64,000 nucleotides of DNA from Pseudeuparius sepicola (GCA_963920635.1 OY987298.1:40207787-40271786); one strand, 5' to 3'; counted from the first letter of the stretch, positions 11,231-22,975 are shown. The notes: generated by a model from the letters alone, not told the origin. Translations and numbers: made by a program.

Positions 11231-12668
11231 TACAGGGTGATCAGATAAGAATTCAAAGTGCTGTATCTCGGAAACTATTCGTCGTAGAGACTTGCTGTAA
11301 AAATTTTTTAATAAAGTGGCCGAGAGAAAAACCTGGAAATTGTTTTCAGATTTCCAAGATAGTCACCAGGGGGCGTAACCGCCATCTTAAACTTTTAAAG
11401 TGATTTTTCACTGAAATCCACCTAGTAATGTTACCAAAATAATATATGTTTTTTAAAGGTAAGCTTTATTCCAGTAATTTTGGTTTAACACTTTTTTACA
11501 TATCTATTAAAATAAAGTGGTGGGGAGTGATTCAATGTTTTTTTAAATAAACAGCTGTAACTCCTAAATGACTGAACGGATTTTAACAAACTTGGTCTGG
11601 TTGGAAAAAGCATAAATTGGTCCATCAAACCCATCTTACCCGTGATATGTCAATAATATTACTTTTTTTCATAAAAATGTATTGAAATGATACCTTAATA
11701 GGCTAGTGAAAACCGTATCTCGATATCCTATTCCTAGCTGAAAATAACAATGAAAGAAAATTTACTTTTATCATAAAATTTTAAAAAGACCCTCTTACAC
11801 CGGTATTTAATCTTATTTGTCTTTTTTTAAAGATTTAATTATAAACTCTCATAATTTTATCACTTTTTAATTATAAAAGTATACTAGTTTTAAAAATTAA
11901 AAAAAAAACGTGTAGGGGCATAATAATCAATGCATTTAATATGCAAGTGCAAGATAGGCAAAATACGAAGGGTAGGCCATGGAGGAAAAACAAATGCCTA
12001 AAATAAACTTGTCAACAAATATTAAAATCCTATTCCTAACTGAAAATGCTTTTTTTTTTAGTAAAACTAATGCTTCTTTAAATGCTCGAACTGTCTTCCA
12101 TCACAGTCAATGCATTATTGGAGCCGCTGATGCGTGGACATTACAGCAGCTCCAATGTTGACAAGTTGATTTTAGGCATATGTTTTTCCTCCATGGCCTA
12201 CCCTTCGTATTTTGCCTACCTTGCATTTGAGACTTAGACATATCACGAGTAAGATGGGTTTGATAGACCAATAAATGCTTTTTCCAACGAGACCAAGTTT
12301 GTTAAAATCCGTTCAGTCATTTAGGAGTTACAGCTGTTTATTTAAAAAAAAAAACATTTAATCACTCCCCGCCACTTTATTTTAATAGATATGTCAAAAA
12401 GTGTTAAACCAAAATTACTGGAATAAAGATTACCTTTAAAAAACATATATTATTTTGGTAACATTACTAGGTGGATTTCAGTGAAAAATCACTTTAAAAG
12501 TTTAAGATGGCGGTTACGCCCTTTGGTGACTATCTTGGAAATCTGAAAATAATTTTCAAGTTTTTCTTTTGGCCACTTTTATTTATTCAAAAAATTTTTT
12601 ACCGCAAGTCTCTACGACGAATATTTTCCGAGATGCAGCACTTTGCATTCTTATCTGACCACCCTGTA
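11231..12668. mobile_element. Long foldback element, TACAGGGTGATCAGATAAG termini
   Basis: The left end TACAGGGTGATCAGATAAGA pairs with the right end TCTTATCTGACCACCCTGTA. Arms of about 430 bp match closely (for example the AGTAATTTTGGTTTAACAC and TGACTGAACGGATTTTAACA blocks in both arms). The centre holds a second palindrome: GGTAGGCCATGGAGGAAAAA near 11970 mirrors the block before 12203, with a small hairpin GGAGC..GCTCC at about 12119-12155. It is non-coding. The short frame crossing the centre is a by-product. Confidence 0.9.
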
Positions 12669-15492
12669 CATTAGGTACAGTACGGGACAGCTACAAAATA
12701 ATTAGTGACTCTTTTACAAAGTCCTTTCTTGCCGGGGTAAACTTTATCATGTTTGCAATGAGGCAAGGATATTATCGGTGTACTCTTTCCCCAAAACAAT
12801 GGCACTTGCATTGAACAATATAACTCTTGATATCTTGCACTATTATTGGGCAAGCAATGACCGATCTTCTGTTTCGCCATATAATTCCTATATGCCGGTA
12901 CGCTGATTTTCTTCCAATAAATTGTTCTGTATAAGGTGAAGATTACTAGACGATTCCTGCATCTTTCAGGGAGTAAGTGGCTTTAATCGCACACTGAAGA
13001 TATCGCAATGCATCCAGCCCGTCCTTCGACATGTTCTCGTGCTGATAATCACTTCTGGTCAGGATGGCCTCGAGGCGCCAACCGTTACCGTTTTTTGGCC
13101 GATTCTCCAGCTTATGTTCCGATTATACCGAGACACGTAGTTGCGACACAGCCGTAATGTTAGCGCCATGCACGCGCCAATAACAATTTAACAACATCGA
13201 GACGTTCGCTGCCGGCTATCCCGCTGCACCCATATCTCGATGCCTTCTTAAAGACGATGGACCTTAAAGGAAAGTGTCAATATTTTGTGACGCAATATAA
13301 TGTTTCAGAGATTGCATTATATGGCATTATGTGATGAATTATAAATTTAAGCAATGTTTGAAATAATGTTGATTTTGGTTATTTTTTCTGGGACTTCGAC
13401 CAACTGCAAAGATGCAGGTACAGAGTCTTCACGCGAAAAACCCGACTCCCCTATTATTTCTCTAATTTTTGCAATGTAACGAAGTTACCAAGTTACCAAG
13501 TTTTCCGCTTACTTCTCACCGCCAAGCCGGCAAACATTACATCTTACCGCGATGCCCTAGGTAGGCTTGCGGATTATACAAGGCGTATGGTAAAAATTTG
13601 TTTTTCATTTTTTCATAGTAAACATCCTGTGGATAATTTGAAACTTCATTTTTCTGACTGCAATTATATGATTTTTTTGTAAATTTAAGCCCACATATCT
13701 TGCTATAAAGAAAAGCAAATATCAACATATTATAAAAGGTGTTTACGCAATTGGCAACTTCTCAATTTGGAGAGGTACAGGCGCGGCCTCATAAAAGTTT
13801 CCACTAGGCATGAGAAACGAGCGAGAAATCAAGAATTTCGGGTAAGTGCGGCAACGTCGCGCCAATTCTATGGCTTCTCAAATCAACATCTTTCCCTAAA
13901 TTCCCTCGTACCACCCCGCTCCTCTCTGTAGAAAATAAAAATTGCGTTGACTGACGCATTAATACGTCAGTTAACGAAAATAGGTAAAATATCTGCATTT
14001 ATTATAATAATTTATAAGTGGATTGGTGTTTCTTGGTGTTTTTGTTTTGATATTCACGTAACGTGAAATACATTGAAATCATTGTCAAAGTGGTATTAGT
14101 TAAATAAGGCATATATAAATATGATTGAGTTATTATATAGAAGAATCTCGAAGTGGTTTTTTACATTGGTTTATTACACTTTTATCTTAACCGCGAACCA
14201 AAAATTTGGTTTAAGTAATCGAATTTTATAGCTTCCCCGGAGCCTTCGGGTGGGGTTCTGATGCTTCGAGGGCCCCCGAAAAATCGAGAAATAAGAAAAA
14301 CACGCAAGTGCAAGAGTGGTTTCAGAGGATTTTCCGTCGGTTTCGTAGATTCTACAGCTGTCCCGTTTCTCGAAAGTGGTTAATCGTGAATCGGGAAAAT
14401 TCTCTTAGATATCGAGGTTCTTTTTGGTGTTGGAGAAAAGTAAGACACCCAAATAAGAGATTTACCACCTTCGATTTTTAGAACGACTCTATTCGAGGCT
14501 GTCGAAAGACTTTTGCCAAAATTTAATATCCGTGGGCAAGGTTGTAAGATTTTCAACAGCGCTGAATTTACCAACTATTTTTCACATTGTGACTGGCAAT
14601 GTCGCGTAAGGCAATGTCGGGCTGTCAAACTGCGAGAGGGAGGGGTAATTGCATAGTTGTCAGTTGAACTCATTTGCGACCGCAAAGGGCTATGCGCCTG
14701 TACAGTCAGTACAGAATGGATTAAATTAGAAAAATATTGCGCATTTCGATGCTCTTTAAGATCCTGAAAATAATTCGAACAGCATGAGTTATCAGCGGGA
14801 AGTTTCATAAAATTTCCATGTCTTTTTGAAATCAGGTTTCATATTGCGGTTTTAATTTATTTTGGGATTAAAAACAAGTTATTATTTTGATGTTTAGTTG
14901 TTGTTAAAGATTCACTATGCGGCAGTTGTATAATAAAGAAAATGGCAACAAGTTTTTATCTCCAAAGTGTGAGACTATACCTACATTCTATGGATTAGTA
15001 AACATTTGATTATTTTTATGAAATGACCCATATTTGTCAGAATTTCACGAATTCGAATCATTAGACAAACTAGTTAGCTTATACACTGCAATATTTTCTA
15101 GTCATCATGTTTCTAGGTTATCGAAAGAAGACACGCTTTGAGAATGGCTGACTACATTAGCTAGAAGCAGCAACCACTAGACCAAAAAACTGCTATGGAT
15201 ACTGGATATAGAAATATAGAAGGATATAGGATAATCGGTCGCGCGTATAGAATTATTTAGAATAATTTAGACAAGTCTATTTCGCATATTCTATAGAATC
15301 TCAAACATTTAAATGCATAGAACAATCCCGTATACCAATTTAAAATACTGCGGTATATGTTGCTGTATAGGGGTATGCCCCCCGACAAACGTAGAGCGAC
15401 AGTTCGACCTACACTGCATGTAATAGCTATTTTAGTTATTCTCATAAATTCTAAAAATGGGATAGGTTTCCCAAAGTATCGAAAGGAACCAT
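12669..15492. other. Unassigned segment between foldbacks and hAT element
   Basis: About 2.8 kb without a recognisable gene. Around 12980-13260 the composition is more balanced and CG-containing, possibly unique host DNA. 14200-14660 is similar. No splice-bounded open frame or family motif stood out. The only structured site is the micro-palindrome at 13945-13976. Confidence 0.45.
13945..13976. mobile_element. 32-bp micro-palindrome related to the one at 8333
   Basis: It begins CGTTGACTGACG and ends CGTCAGTTAACG around an ATTAATA-type middle, closely resembling the hairpin at 8333-8362. The 7 bases on each side are AAAATTG and AAAATAG, equal at 6 of 7 positions, in keeping with an aged 7-bp target duplication. 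No empty site was found for this one. Confidence 0.6.
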
Positions 15493-15500
15493 ATAAGAGG

Positions 15501-16302
15501 CAAGGGCGTAGATAGCTTTTTCTTCCGGGGAGGGTAATGGCAATATCTGCTATTTATAGTTTGCCTGTTCCCCAATTTTTAGGTTTTATTGCGATTTTAT
15601 AGGTGGGTAGGTATGCATAAGTAAAGACTATTATAAAGCCAAATAAAACCAACACTAATAATATATTGAATAACAATAATATAGGTACTACTAAACAAAG
15701 AACAATGAAACAAACTCAAAATAAGAAATGATAAAAAATATAAAAATAAAATATATACTTTTTCTTTGATGAAAAGAGAAACAAAACAAAAAAATAACAA
15801 GAAAAAAAATCAGTCTTTAAAAAAACCTAATCTTAAAAAAATACATTTATAAACTAAAAAAAAACAGTCAAAATATAAAAAATATATCCACACATAAACC
15901 AGTTTTTATAGAACTAAATCTAAAATCCTCTTGTTACTATTATTGGCAAATCTGTTTAGTACCGCTTCAGGGCAAGGTTTTATATCCCTGTGAATATGCA
16001 GAAGCGCCAACCCTACAAGCCTCTCCTGTCCCATAGTGGACCTCAACCAAGATTTGAGTCTTTTTAAAGATGAAAAACTTCTTTCGGCCGAGGCTACACT
16101 TACAGGCAGTGTATACAGGATTTTCAAAAGTTCATATATTTTTGGATATACCTATATTAGGATCACACAAAGGAAACGTTTCAGAAGCCGCATTTGGCAT
16201 TATATAGGCGTGTCGTGGTAATAGCCCAGTGGTTAAGGTTCTGGTTTATGGTTTTCTTGGGGGGTAATTACCCCCTCTACCCCCCCCGTATCTACGCCCT
16301 TG
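15501..16302 (-). mobile_element. hAT deletion derivative, CAAGGGCGTAGATA termini
   Basis: Terminal inverted repeats CAAGGGCGTAGATA and TATCTACGCCCTTG are flanked by an exact 8-bp direct repeat ATAAGAGG (15493-15500 and 16303-16310), the diagnostic hAT signature. The element is 802 bp. It retains only the transposase C-terminus, on the minus strand. G-runs lie just inside the left end and C-runs just inside the right end. It is non-autonomous. Confidence 0.93.
15906..16127 (-). pseudogene. hAT transposase C-terminal dimerisation domain remnant
   Basis: The minus-strand frame reads LPVSVASAERSFSSLKRLKS then WLRSTMGQERLVGLALLHIH, the typical C-terminal hAT dimerisation (hATC) motif of ZMYM1-like insect transposases. 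About 70 residues remain. The catalytic core and zinc finger are gone, no ATG start is present, and the frame ends at a natural stop. It lies inside the 15501-16302 element and was left by an internal deletion. It cannot act as a transposase. Confidence 0.85.
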
Positions 16303-16310
16303 ATAAGAGG

Positions 16311-16560
16311 AGGCCTGTCATCGCCGCCAAATCAAGGAGGCCGCGTGCGGCGCCATTGACATACATCTCTTGACATTTGATCGCTCCGCTTCCCGGGCCG
16401 CGGCGTTCTCGAGTCACACGGATCGGCCACAGGCAGGACCGCAGCCTGCTGGGATTTAGACGCCCGCCGCGCCGCGCCGCTGCGTTCGCGTGACACTCGC
16501 CCGTATGTTCACGGCAGCTCCCAAAGATGGTGTCAGTTTAGAAGTGTACGCCGAACGCCT
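16311..16560. other. GC-rich patch, nature unknown
   Basis: A clear compositional island (GCGCCGCGCCGC-type runs near 16465-16490) abuts the hAT insertion site. It could be a promoter-like CpG-rich segment or an exon. I see no convincing coding frame. Confidence 0.4.
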
Positions 16561-16691
16561 GTTTTTAATTACGTTGTATCCGTTTCAGTGTGGATACTTT
16601 ACATTATTTTTTGATATATTTATTACGGATGTCTCACAACTCACGGTATTATCGAAAAAAAGTTAAATTGTGCGGAAGAAGAACTATTAGG

Positions 16692-17595
16692 TATACAGGG
16701 TGTCCCAGCGGAAACGTAACAGGCTCTGTAACGGCCAGGAAAATTTTTTCTTGGAAAAACGCAAAAATAAGTCAATTTTGTTTGGCAGGGGGACATCTTT
16801 TGGCATAAAATTGATATATCTATCTGCAACCCCCTGAGCAGGGGTTGAAACCCTTCAAAAAAATTAAATGGGAAGGGGGTTCATGTCGCACACCTTTGGA
16901 AACGTCTCTCAATTCTCTATACACCTACATCAGATTTTCGAAAATCGAACGACTTTTCAAAAAGATACACCGAGTAAAATGCAAAACATTCATTTTCAAT
17001 TATTGCCTGGTATTGTTAAACAATTAAGCCGAAAGTGGTGGTCGGGGGCTGTAAGTTATAGAAAGCATGTTCAGCAACATTATTTTGACGAAAATTTGAT
17101 AAACGGAAGGAAATTGAAACTTTATTGTAATAAATGCTCAAAATGTTACCATTCACTTCCATGCAATAATAATGATTTTGTTCAAAACGCTGCCGAACAT
17201 TGTGCAACATTTCAGGGGTGATTTGTCGATATTCGTTTATAATACGGAGACGCAGATCTTCTATTGTATAACAATACCAGGCAATAATTGAAAATAAATG
17301 TTTTGCATTTTTCACGCTGTATCTTTTTAAAAAGTCGTTCGATTTTCGAAAATCTGAAGCAGGTGTATAGAGAATTGAGAGACGTTTCCAAAGGTGTGCG
17401 ACATGAACCCCCTTCCCATTTAAATTTTTTGAAGGGGTTCAACCCCTGCTCCGGGGGTTGCAGATAGATCTATCAATTTTATGCCAAAAGATGTCCCCCT
17501 GCCAAACAAAATTGACCTATTTTTGCGTTTTTCCAAGAAAAAAATTTCCTGGCCGTTACAGAGCCGGTTACGTTTCCGCTGGGACACCCTGTATA
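16692..17595. mobile_element. Foldback element, TATACAGGGTGTCCCAGCGG termini
   Basis: The left terminus TATACAGGGTGTCCCAGCGG is mirrored by CCGCTGGGACACCCTGTATA. Arms of about 340 bp stay highly complementary. The same peptide-like frame (CRTPLETSLNSLYT) therefore appears once per arm on opposite strands, which is a sign of the palindrome and not of a gene. The spacer at about 17040-17250 is non-coding. The high arm identity suggests it is younger than the element at 593-1687. Confidence 0.9.
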
Positions 17596-18403
17596 TCTAA
17601 ATACTTAACTATTTCGTAAACTTAAATGGATAAGATCAAGGTACAACAAAAATTTCGTGCTAGATTAAAGTTAGGTAATTTGATTGAAAGGGAGAAAATA
17701 TTTAGTAATTTCATGTAGTAGAGCCCGATTTTCCGTGAAGGTACCATACAATTCTATATTGGGCAAAAAAGTTGTAACAATATTTAAATTATTATATAAT
17801 TAGTATTGTAATTATTTTGATTGATAATTCCAATACAGTTTGGCATCCATTAGCATTAACAACAACGCAAAAATTGAAGCAATTCGCGTTTTTGGGGCAT
17901 CGCTTCACTCCCCTAGAAAATTTGCTCTTAATATTTCATTTTAGCGTCTTTGAAGGTCGAAAAAATTTAAAAAAAAAAAATATTTTTGAAATTTACATTT
18001 AGCATTATTCATGATGCCACTTATGAGAAGTAGTGTAAAAGAGAACCATTCTTCCAGGCAAATAACGATTATTCTAATACAAATTTGCTAGACAGTATAG
18101 AGATCTTCCACCAGGGTAGAATGCGATTTGTTAATATCAAGGCAAAATCCCCGATAAGCGCCCAGTGGTGGAGATAAGAATGGGTAAGAAGGGGTCTTTT
18201 TTAAATTATATTTTATAAGTGCATCACAAAGAACACTCGGCCCAAAAATATTTTTTTGCTTGGTTGACTTGACTTGAAGAAATATAATTATATAGGTTTG
18301 GCATTATTGTGCCTTAGTATATCACTGTATAACGAAACATTTTCTTAGACGGGAAAAGTATGTACCCCCGAAAGAATTCCTCTTAGTTTTTTGTGGAATT
18401 GCT
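17596..18403. other. Unassigned AT-rich segment
   Basis: No family motif, paired repeat or RNA-like structure seen. Confidence 0.45.
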
Positions 18404-19145
18404 TATACAGGGTGTCCAAGAAATAAGTTCCAAAATTTCAAACCCCATGTATTTCCCTCATCAAAAGCAACTTTTTTCAAATATTTTTTTCGAAAAATTA
18501 GTTTTTTACCGTTTTTTTTTTCTCATTAAAATTTCACTAACGAGGGGAGAGGTAAAACTTGTATATAGTCACAAATCCACAAAAACGGGTTATTTAAGAG
18601 AAACTGTACATGTTTCAACCCACCTAGGAGGTCACCTTCAGCAACAAACCATAGTAGTAAGCTAACAAAGCTTCCTGGTCATAGCGATAGGTTGTAGTAG
18701 ATTCTTCTATGGTGATAGCTATTATGTGAATGTGGAAAAATAGGCTATATCATTATAAAAGAAAGGGGAGCTCATTAACTTAATCAACTATAATTATAAA
18801 TTTATAAATGGAGTCAGCAGAACCGATATCAATGTATTAGGACGAAGTATATAGGAACTCAAAAAGTCAGGAGGAAGTTCCTACTTCATCCTACATTGAT
18901 GTCGGTTCTAATGACATTTTATAAACTTATAATTATAGTTGATTTCTTTTTTAACGATATAACCTATTTTTCCACATTCACATAACCAAAGACGATCTAG
19001 ATTGTCTTTAACATAACTTACACTATGTTCAGAAAGCTTTGTTAACTTACTACTATGGTTTGCTGCTAAAGATTACCCTCAAGGTGGGTTGAAACATGTG
19101 CAGTTTCTCTTAAATAGACTGTGTTCGAGTTTACCTTTCTCGTCA
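18404..19145. mobile_element. Foldback element with a strong central palindrome
   Basis: The left terminus is TATACAGGGTGTCCAAGAAA. Inverted blocks include ACATGTTTCAACCCACCTAG (18608) against its mirror near 19085-19110, and ACCATAGTAGTAAGCTAACA (18648) against its mirror near 19035-19060. The centre (about 18780-18950) is a near-perfect hairpin around TCAACTATAATTATAA..TTATAATTATAGTTGA. The right terminus is eroded, so the 3' limit is approximate. Confidence 0.8.
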
Positions 19146-20132
19146 TATTCTCTAACTCCACTTCAAGACATGAACTATTTTCTGGGAATGGAGTGGGAAT
19201 CGATTATTTACTATTCACTATTTTTTGCTAGCCTCTTCTTAGCTAGATAGTTGTTTATAAAAATACCTAGTTATTTCCACTCGCGTTCAGAGTGAGCTGC
19301 GGGCGCGAAAACATTTTGCGACATTGGCGGCATTTTCAATAATAACGAATTCACTACGATATTAGCGTAGGTTTAAAGGGTTAAACCTATTTTATTAGAA
19401 CTGTCTATGTCTTCAGGACTTCAGGCTCGTAAGCCCAAATAGGTGCCCACCGCATATTTGTCCCTGTTGTACAGGGTGTCTAAGTGTCTACGAGAAGTGT
19501 CCCACTACCTACCTATAGATATAACTTTTTAATTTTTTGCAACAGACAAGAAAGTTGTGGACAAAAGTTGTAGGGATTATTTTGCAGTTTTCAGGGATTG
19601 TCAGAGATTTTATGCAGGGTGTTTCACAATTACGTGGTAAACTCAGGTATATATTTTTGCACTTTTGAAATCTGCTCGTCAAGGCAATCAAAATAACATA
19701 AAACTTTGTATTGTTATCTTTTTCCGTTTATTTTGAAATATTTCGTTTTCAGATTCTACATTAAATTTATTTAACTTGAATTTGTGGATCTCGTGATAAA
19801 GATGATCAATGCAACGACAAAGAACATAATTTAATAAAATTTAAAAATGCCTTTAATAAATAATAATTTTAGGAATGTTTGAAAAAGATCCTAAACCTTT
19901 CGCGGAACTTTACTTTTTAGTTTACGTTGGTAAAGTCTTCAATTCCACATTGATTTTAATATACCTATTTTGAGGCAGTCATTCTAAGTGAGGTCTAAAT
20001 TTTACATATTACAACAAACATTTATAAAATAAATCAAGACTAAAATAAAAAATTTAATCAAACAAATGTGGGGTCCATTGCTAGAGGCTCTATAGGCTGG
20101 AGGATCATATTTATCGTTTTAAGTAATAATAG
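19146..20132. other. Unassigned segment with small TACAGGGTG fragments
   Basis: A start of the TACAGGGTGTCTAAGTG type lies at 19472 and a CAGGGTGTTTCACAATTACG block at about 19616, both without partners. The rest is AT-rich with no recognised feature. Confidence 0.5.
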
Positions 20133-20680
20133 GGGTGTTGCAAAATTAATGGGCCATAGAGCAACTGCATATATTTTTGGCCGATATATTACGATTGATT
20201 GTTTGAAATGTTGTTTGTTTAAGAGGTACAGGGCGTTCAAGTTTGTTTTTTGAAATGCCTCTCCCAACATAACCTAATCACGCTGCTGAACTGAAATTTG
20301 GCACTGCTATGTTTTTGAGGATGGAGAATAAGCTGAAAATGTCGATTTCTACGTATCTTACAGAGGGGGCCACTTGCGCTGTTTTTTGGATCGTGCTTTT
20401 ATTCGTTACTTTTTTTAGGTTATCTTTTTGGTCCTGCAGGTCCATCATTTTAGCGCATCTTTTCATCCTGCGACAAAGAGGTAGGTACTCTTGTTTCATA
20501 ACGATCAAATCAACCGTTTGCGTTGAAATTGCCAAAACGTGCCCCAAAACACCGGTTGACTTCAATATTCGAAAAATAAAATATTCACCTACATTTTTAT
20601 AAGGCATATTAGCCTCAATAGTAATATTTTGGCCCAAAATATATGCAGTTGCTCTATGGCCCATTAATTTTGCAATACTC
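20133..20680. mobile_element. Foldback element, GTTGCAAAATTAATGGGCC termini
   Basis: The block GTTGCAAAATTAATGGGCCA followed by TAGAGCAACTGCATATATTT at the left is mirrored at the right (20635-20680). Partial relatives lie at 6265-6590, 7861-8500, 23740-23815 and 45600-46236, so this is a dispersed family. The open frames that cross it on both strands are arm by-products. It directly abuts the next foldback at 20681. Confidence 0.85.
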
Positions 20681-21427
20681 TATACAGTGTGTCCCAATTT
20701 GATACTGGACACCTCAGAACTATATTATATGAAGGACAAGGAAAACAAATGGTCCCTATTTTTTTTACTTGTAGTCCCAAGGGAGAGTATCTCATAGGCG
20801 ATGGTATTTCAATGGGGTAATTATTTCATGGCCTGCTATGATTTTTTAAAATAGCTAATTTTCAAGAAACCCTATTAGGGAGTTTTTACGAGAAAATGTT
20901 ATTAAGAAAACTTGTTCAGAATGAAAAACTGAGTAGAATTGCAAAATTTCGAAAGTCTACGCCTACTTTGATTTTTATCTTTTTCGCCTTTTTCTCCCAC
21001 TTTTTTTCTGAGAAATGTGTCCTTTCTGGAGCTTCCACGTCAAAATATTATTAAGGAAACTTGATCATCATGAAAAAATAAAATTTTGACGTGAAAGCTC
21101 CAGAAAAGACACTTATCTAAGAATAAAGGGGAAGATAAATCTAAAAATCAAAATCTGCCTAGCCTTTTTGAAATTTTGCGAATCTACTCAGTTTTTCATT
21201 CCGAACAAGGTTATTTTGTCGTAAAAAATCCCTAATGGAATTTCTTGAAAATTTGCTATTCCTAGCAGCTATTCCTAGCAGGCCATGAAATAATTGTCCC
21301 ATCCAAATACCACCGCCTATGAGATACTCTCCCTTGGTACTACCAATAAAAAAATAGAGACCATTTGTTTTCCTTGCCCTTCATATATTTCTGAGGTGTC
21401 CAGTATCAAATTGGGACACACTGTATA
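20681..21427. mobile_element. Foldback element, TATACAGTGTGTCCCAATTT termini
   Basis: TATACAGTGTGTCCCAATTT at the left pairs with AAATTGGGACACACTGTATA at the right. Arms of more than 300 bp match with few mismatches (for example the GGAAAACAAATGGTCCCTAT block and its mirror near 21350-21375). It is non-coding. The terminus TACAGTGTGTCC is shared with the element at 41182, though the interiors differ. Confidence 0.9.
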
Positions 21428-21849
21428 GCTTCATAATAATTTGATACCTATAATAATCGTCTTCGAGAATCAAGATCGATGCATAGCCGGTGCCCATCTC
21501 CGGAAGAACGCGTAGCGGGAAAATAAATTTTCGTATCCCGCGAAAATCACTCGGTTTAATTTCACATCTCTCGGGGCCTCTGGCGCACGGGCGTAGCCAA
21601 GGGGGGGGGTTTCGGGGGTTCAAACCCCCCCCCCCGAAATAAGCAAAATATTACCTAATATTATACCGAAAAAAACGAGGAGTGAAGAGTTAAATTATTG
21701 TTACGTTTGAATATATTATGTAGTAATAGTAGCGCCTAGCGCCATCTTTTGACGAGAGGCAGACGCAGTTGCAGCCGAACTATTTTGTATTGTAGGGACA
21801 CTTTGCGTTGTTTCTCGATTATTCGCCACGCCCCTAGGTCGAAATAAGC

Positions 21850-21904
21850 GGAACTTTGTGGAAGTTCGTGGAAGTTTCTGGACGGCTACTGGGCTGCTAT
21901 ATAA
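21850..21904 (+). promoter_or_regulatory. TATA promoter with heat-shock-element-like pentamers
   Basis: From 21850 the sequence can be read as consecutive five-base units: GGAAC, TTTGT, GGAAG, TTCGT, GGAAG, TTTCT, GGACG. nGAAn is intact in units 1, 3 and 5, and nTTCn is intact in unit 6. That is the alternating arrangement bound by heat-shock factor. A TATATAA box follows at 21898-21904. The same block recurs in copy 2 (24504-24558) and copy 3 (52696-52750). Binding is inferred from the pattern only. Confidence 0.6.
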
Positions 21905-22093
21905 GCGGCGCCGCGGCGCGTGACTGCGCTTACGGCAGTATTGTTCCATGCGAACTCGAAGCGAATAAAAGTGAAAAGTGGTGAACGAATAGTGAAGAGA
22001 ATTAAGTGTACTGTGTAAGTGAGTAATTTTAGTGCACTGTTATTCGATGACCTTGTTAAGGATAGATACGTGAATCATTATTACTGTCGAAAA

Positions 22094-22261
22094 ATGGAGG
22101 GGAAAAAAAGGAAGGGTGATAAACCTAAAGGTATGGACTACTGGAAAAAGTGGTGTAGTCAAGGTCAAGGGGTTTCTAATAAAGAAACAAATTTGGATTT
22201 AGCTATCAAAGCTTCAGCTACCTTGCATGCTGATAAGAAGACTGCCTACCCCGAAATCTAG
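22094..22261 (+). pseudogene. hAT family A N-terminal fragment
   Basis: The first ATG of the open frame is at 22094 and starts MEGKKRKGDKPKGMDYWKKW. It stops after 55 residues. The basic start is compatible with the N-terminus of a nuclear transposase. The frame could be extended upstream through non-ATG codons to 22019, but a splice-donor-like GTAAGT lies there, so I take the ATG. Copies 2 (24643-24810) and 3 (52940-53107) keep the same frame with one or two amino-acid changes. Function as a protein is doubtful. Confidence 0.6.
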
Positions 22262-22520
22262 TTTGGAATGCTTAGATATGTGCGATAAAAACCTTTATCC
22301 TAATATTTACACATTACTGCAAATCTTGGCTACCATTCCTGTATCCACTGCTACCCCAGAAAGGTCTTTCTCGAGCCTAAGGAGACTGAAAAATTATTTA
22401 CGAAACACTACAAGTGAAAACAGACTTAATGGTTAATGAACATTCACTATGGAACAGAAATTCATGCAGATGAAGTAGTGGATATATTTAAAAGAAAAAG
22501 CAGAAGATTTCTTCTTTAAT
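22227..22520 (+). pseudogene. hATC dimerisation domain remnant, copy 1
   Basis: The frame contains LLQILATIPVSTATPERSFS then SLRRLKNYLRNTTSENRLNG, the hAT C-terminal dimerisation motif. It then stops early because 7 bases present in copy 2 are deleted after NRLNG. It overlaps the end of the N-terminal fragment in a different frame, so an internal deletion joined two transposase pieces out of frame. Confidence 0.85.
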
Positions 22521-22715
22521 GGTTTTAGATTTAGCGCAGAGGAACGAAATTAATTTATCAATTTCATTTAAAGTTAAGAACTTTATAAATATGTCGTAGT
22601 TTTTCGGATGAATATATAGATATTAAATTTCATGTAAGTATATTTTTGTTGTTTTATTGACTTCTCAAACTAAACCCCCCCAAAACTAAATCCTGGCTAC
22701 GCCCGTGCTCTGGCG

Positions 22716-22975
22716 GTTTTGAAATAGGTTTCGCTTTTCGTGCAATTGTTCTACCGTCTATTTCGTTCGAAATCCGAAACATCCTCTGTAGCGAGGCGAG
22801 CGGTTGCAGCCGACGGACGCGTGTGCCCCCGGGGGCAACTCGTTGCCGGGCCCGGCTCGGTGCACGTCGGGCACGGCGCCCGCCCCCGGGCCGTCGGCCT
22901 AATTGGGCCCGAGCCGCCGCCAGCCGACCCGTGTTGGTTGCAGCTTGTCAGGCCGGTTGCCCACTGGAAACAGAG
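22716..22975. other. GC-rich patch adjoining the hAT insertion
   Basis: The GC-rich DNA left of the hAT (about 21470-21585) resumes here after the duplicated CTCTGGCG. It peaks at 22815-22925, with TGCCCCCGGGGGCA palindromic at about 22825-22838. The frames through it on both strands lack known motifs. It is probably a CpG-rich host segment split by the transposon. Confidence 0.45.

Larger units (their letters stand above)
21586..22707 (+). mobile_element. hAT family A, copy 1 (CACGGGCGTAGCC termini)
   Basis: Terminal inverted repeats CACGGGCGTAGCCAAGG and CCTGGCTACGCCCGTG are flanked by an exact 8-bp duplication CTCTGGCG (21578-21585 and 22708-22715). Length is 1122 bp. Layout: a G-run/C-run hairpin just inside the left end, a TATA promoter with heat-shock-like pentamers (21850-21904), an untranslated leader ending in a GTAAGT splice-donor-like site (22015-22020), a 55-codon N-terminal fragment (22094-22261), a hATC fragment in another frame, and C-runs before the right end. 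The transposase core is deleted. It sits in a locally GC-rich host segment. Confidence 0.95.

Noticed and set aside
16214..16250. TAGCCCAGTGGTTAAGG resembling a tRNA A box
   Set aside because: No B box at the right distance and no cloverleaf. It lies inside the hAT element at 15501-16302.
16845..17442. Similar frames CRTPLETSLNSLYT on both strands
   Set aside because: They are the two arms of one foldback element, not genes.
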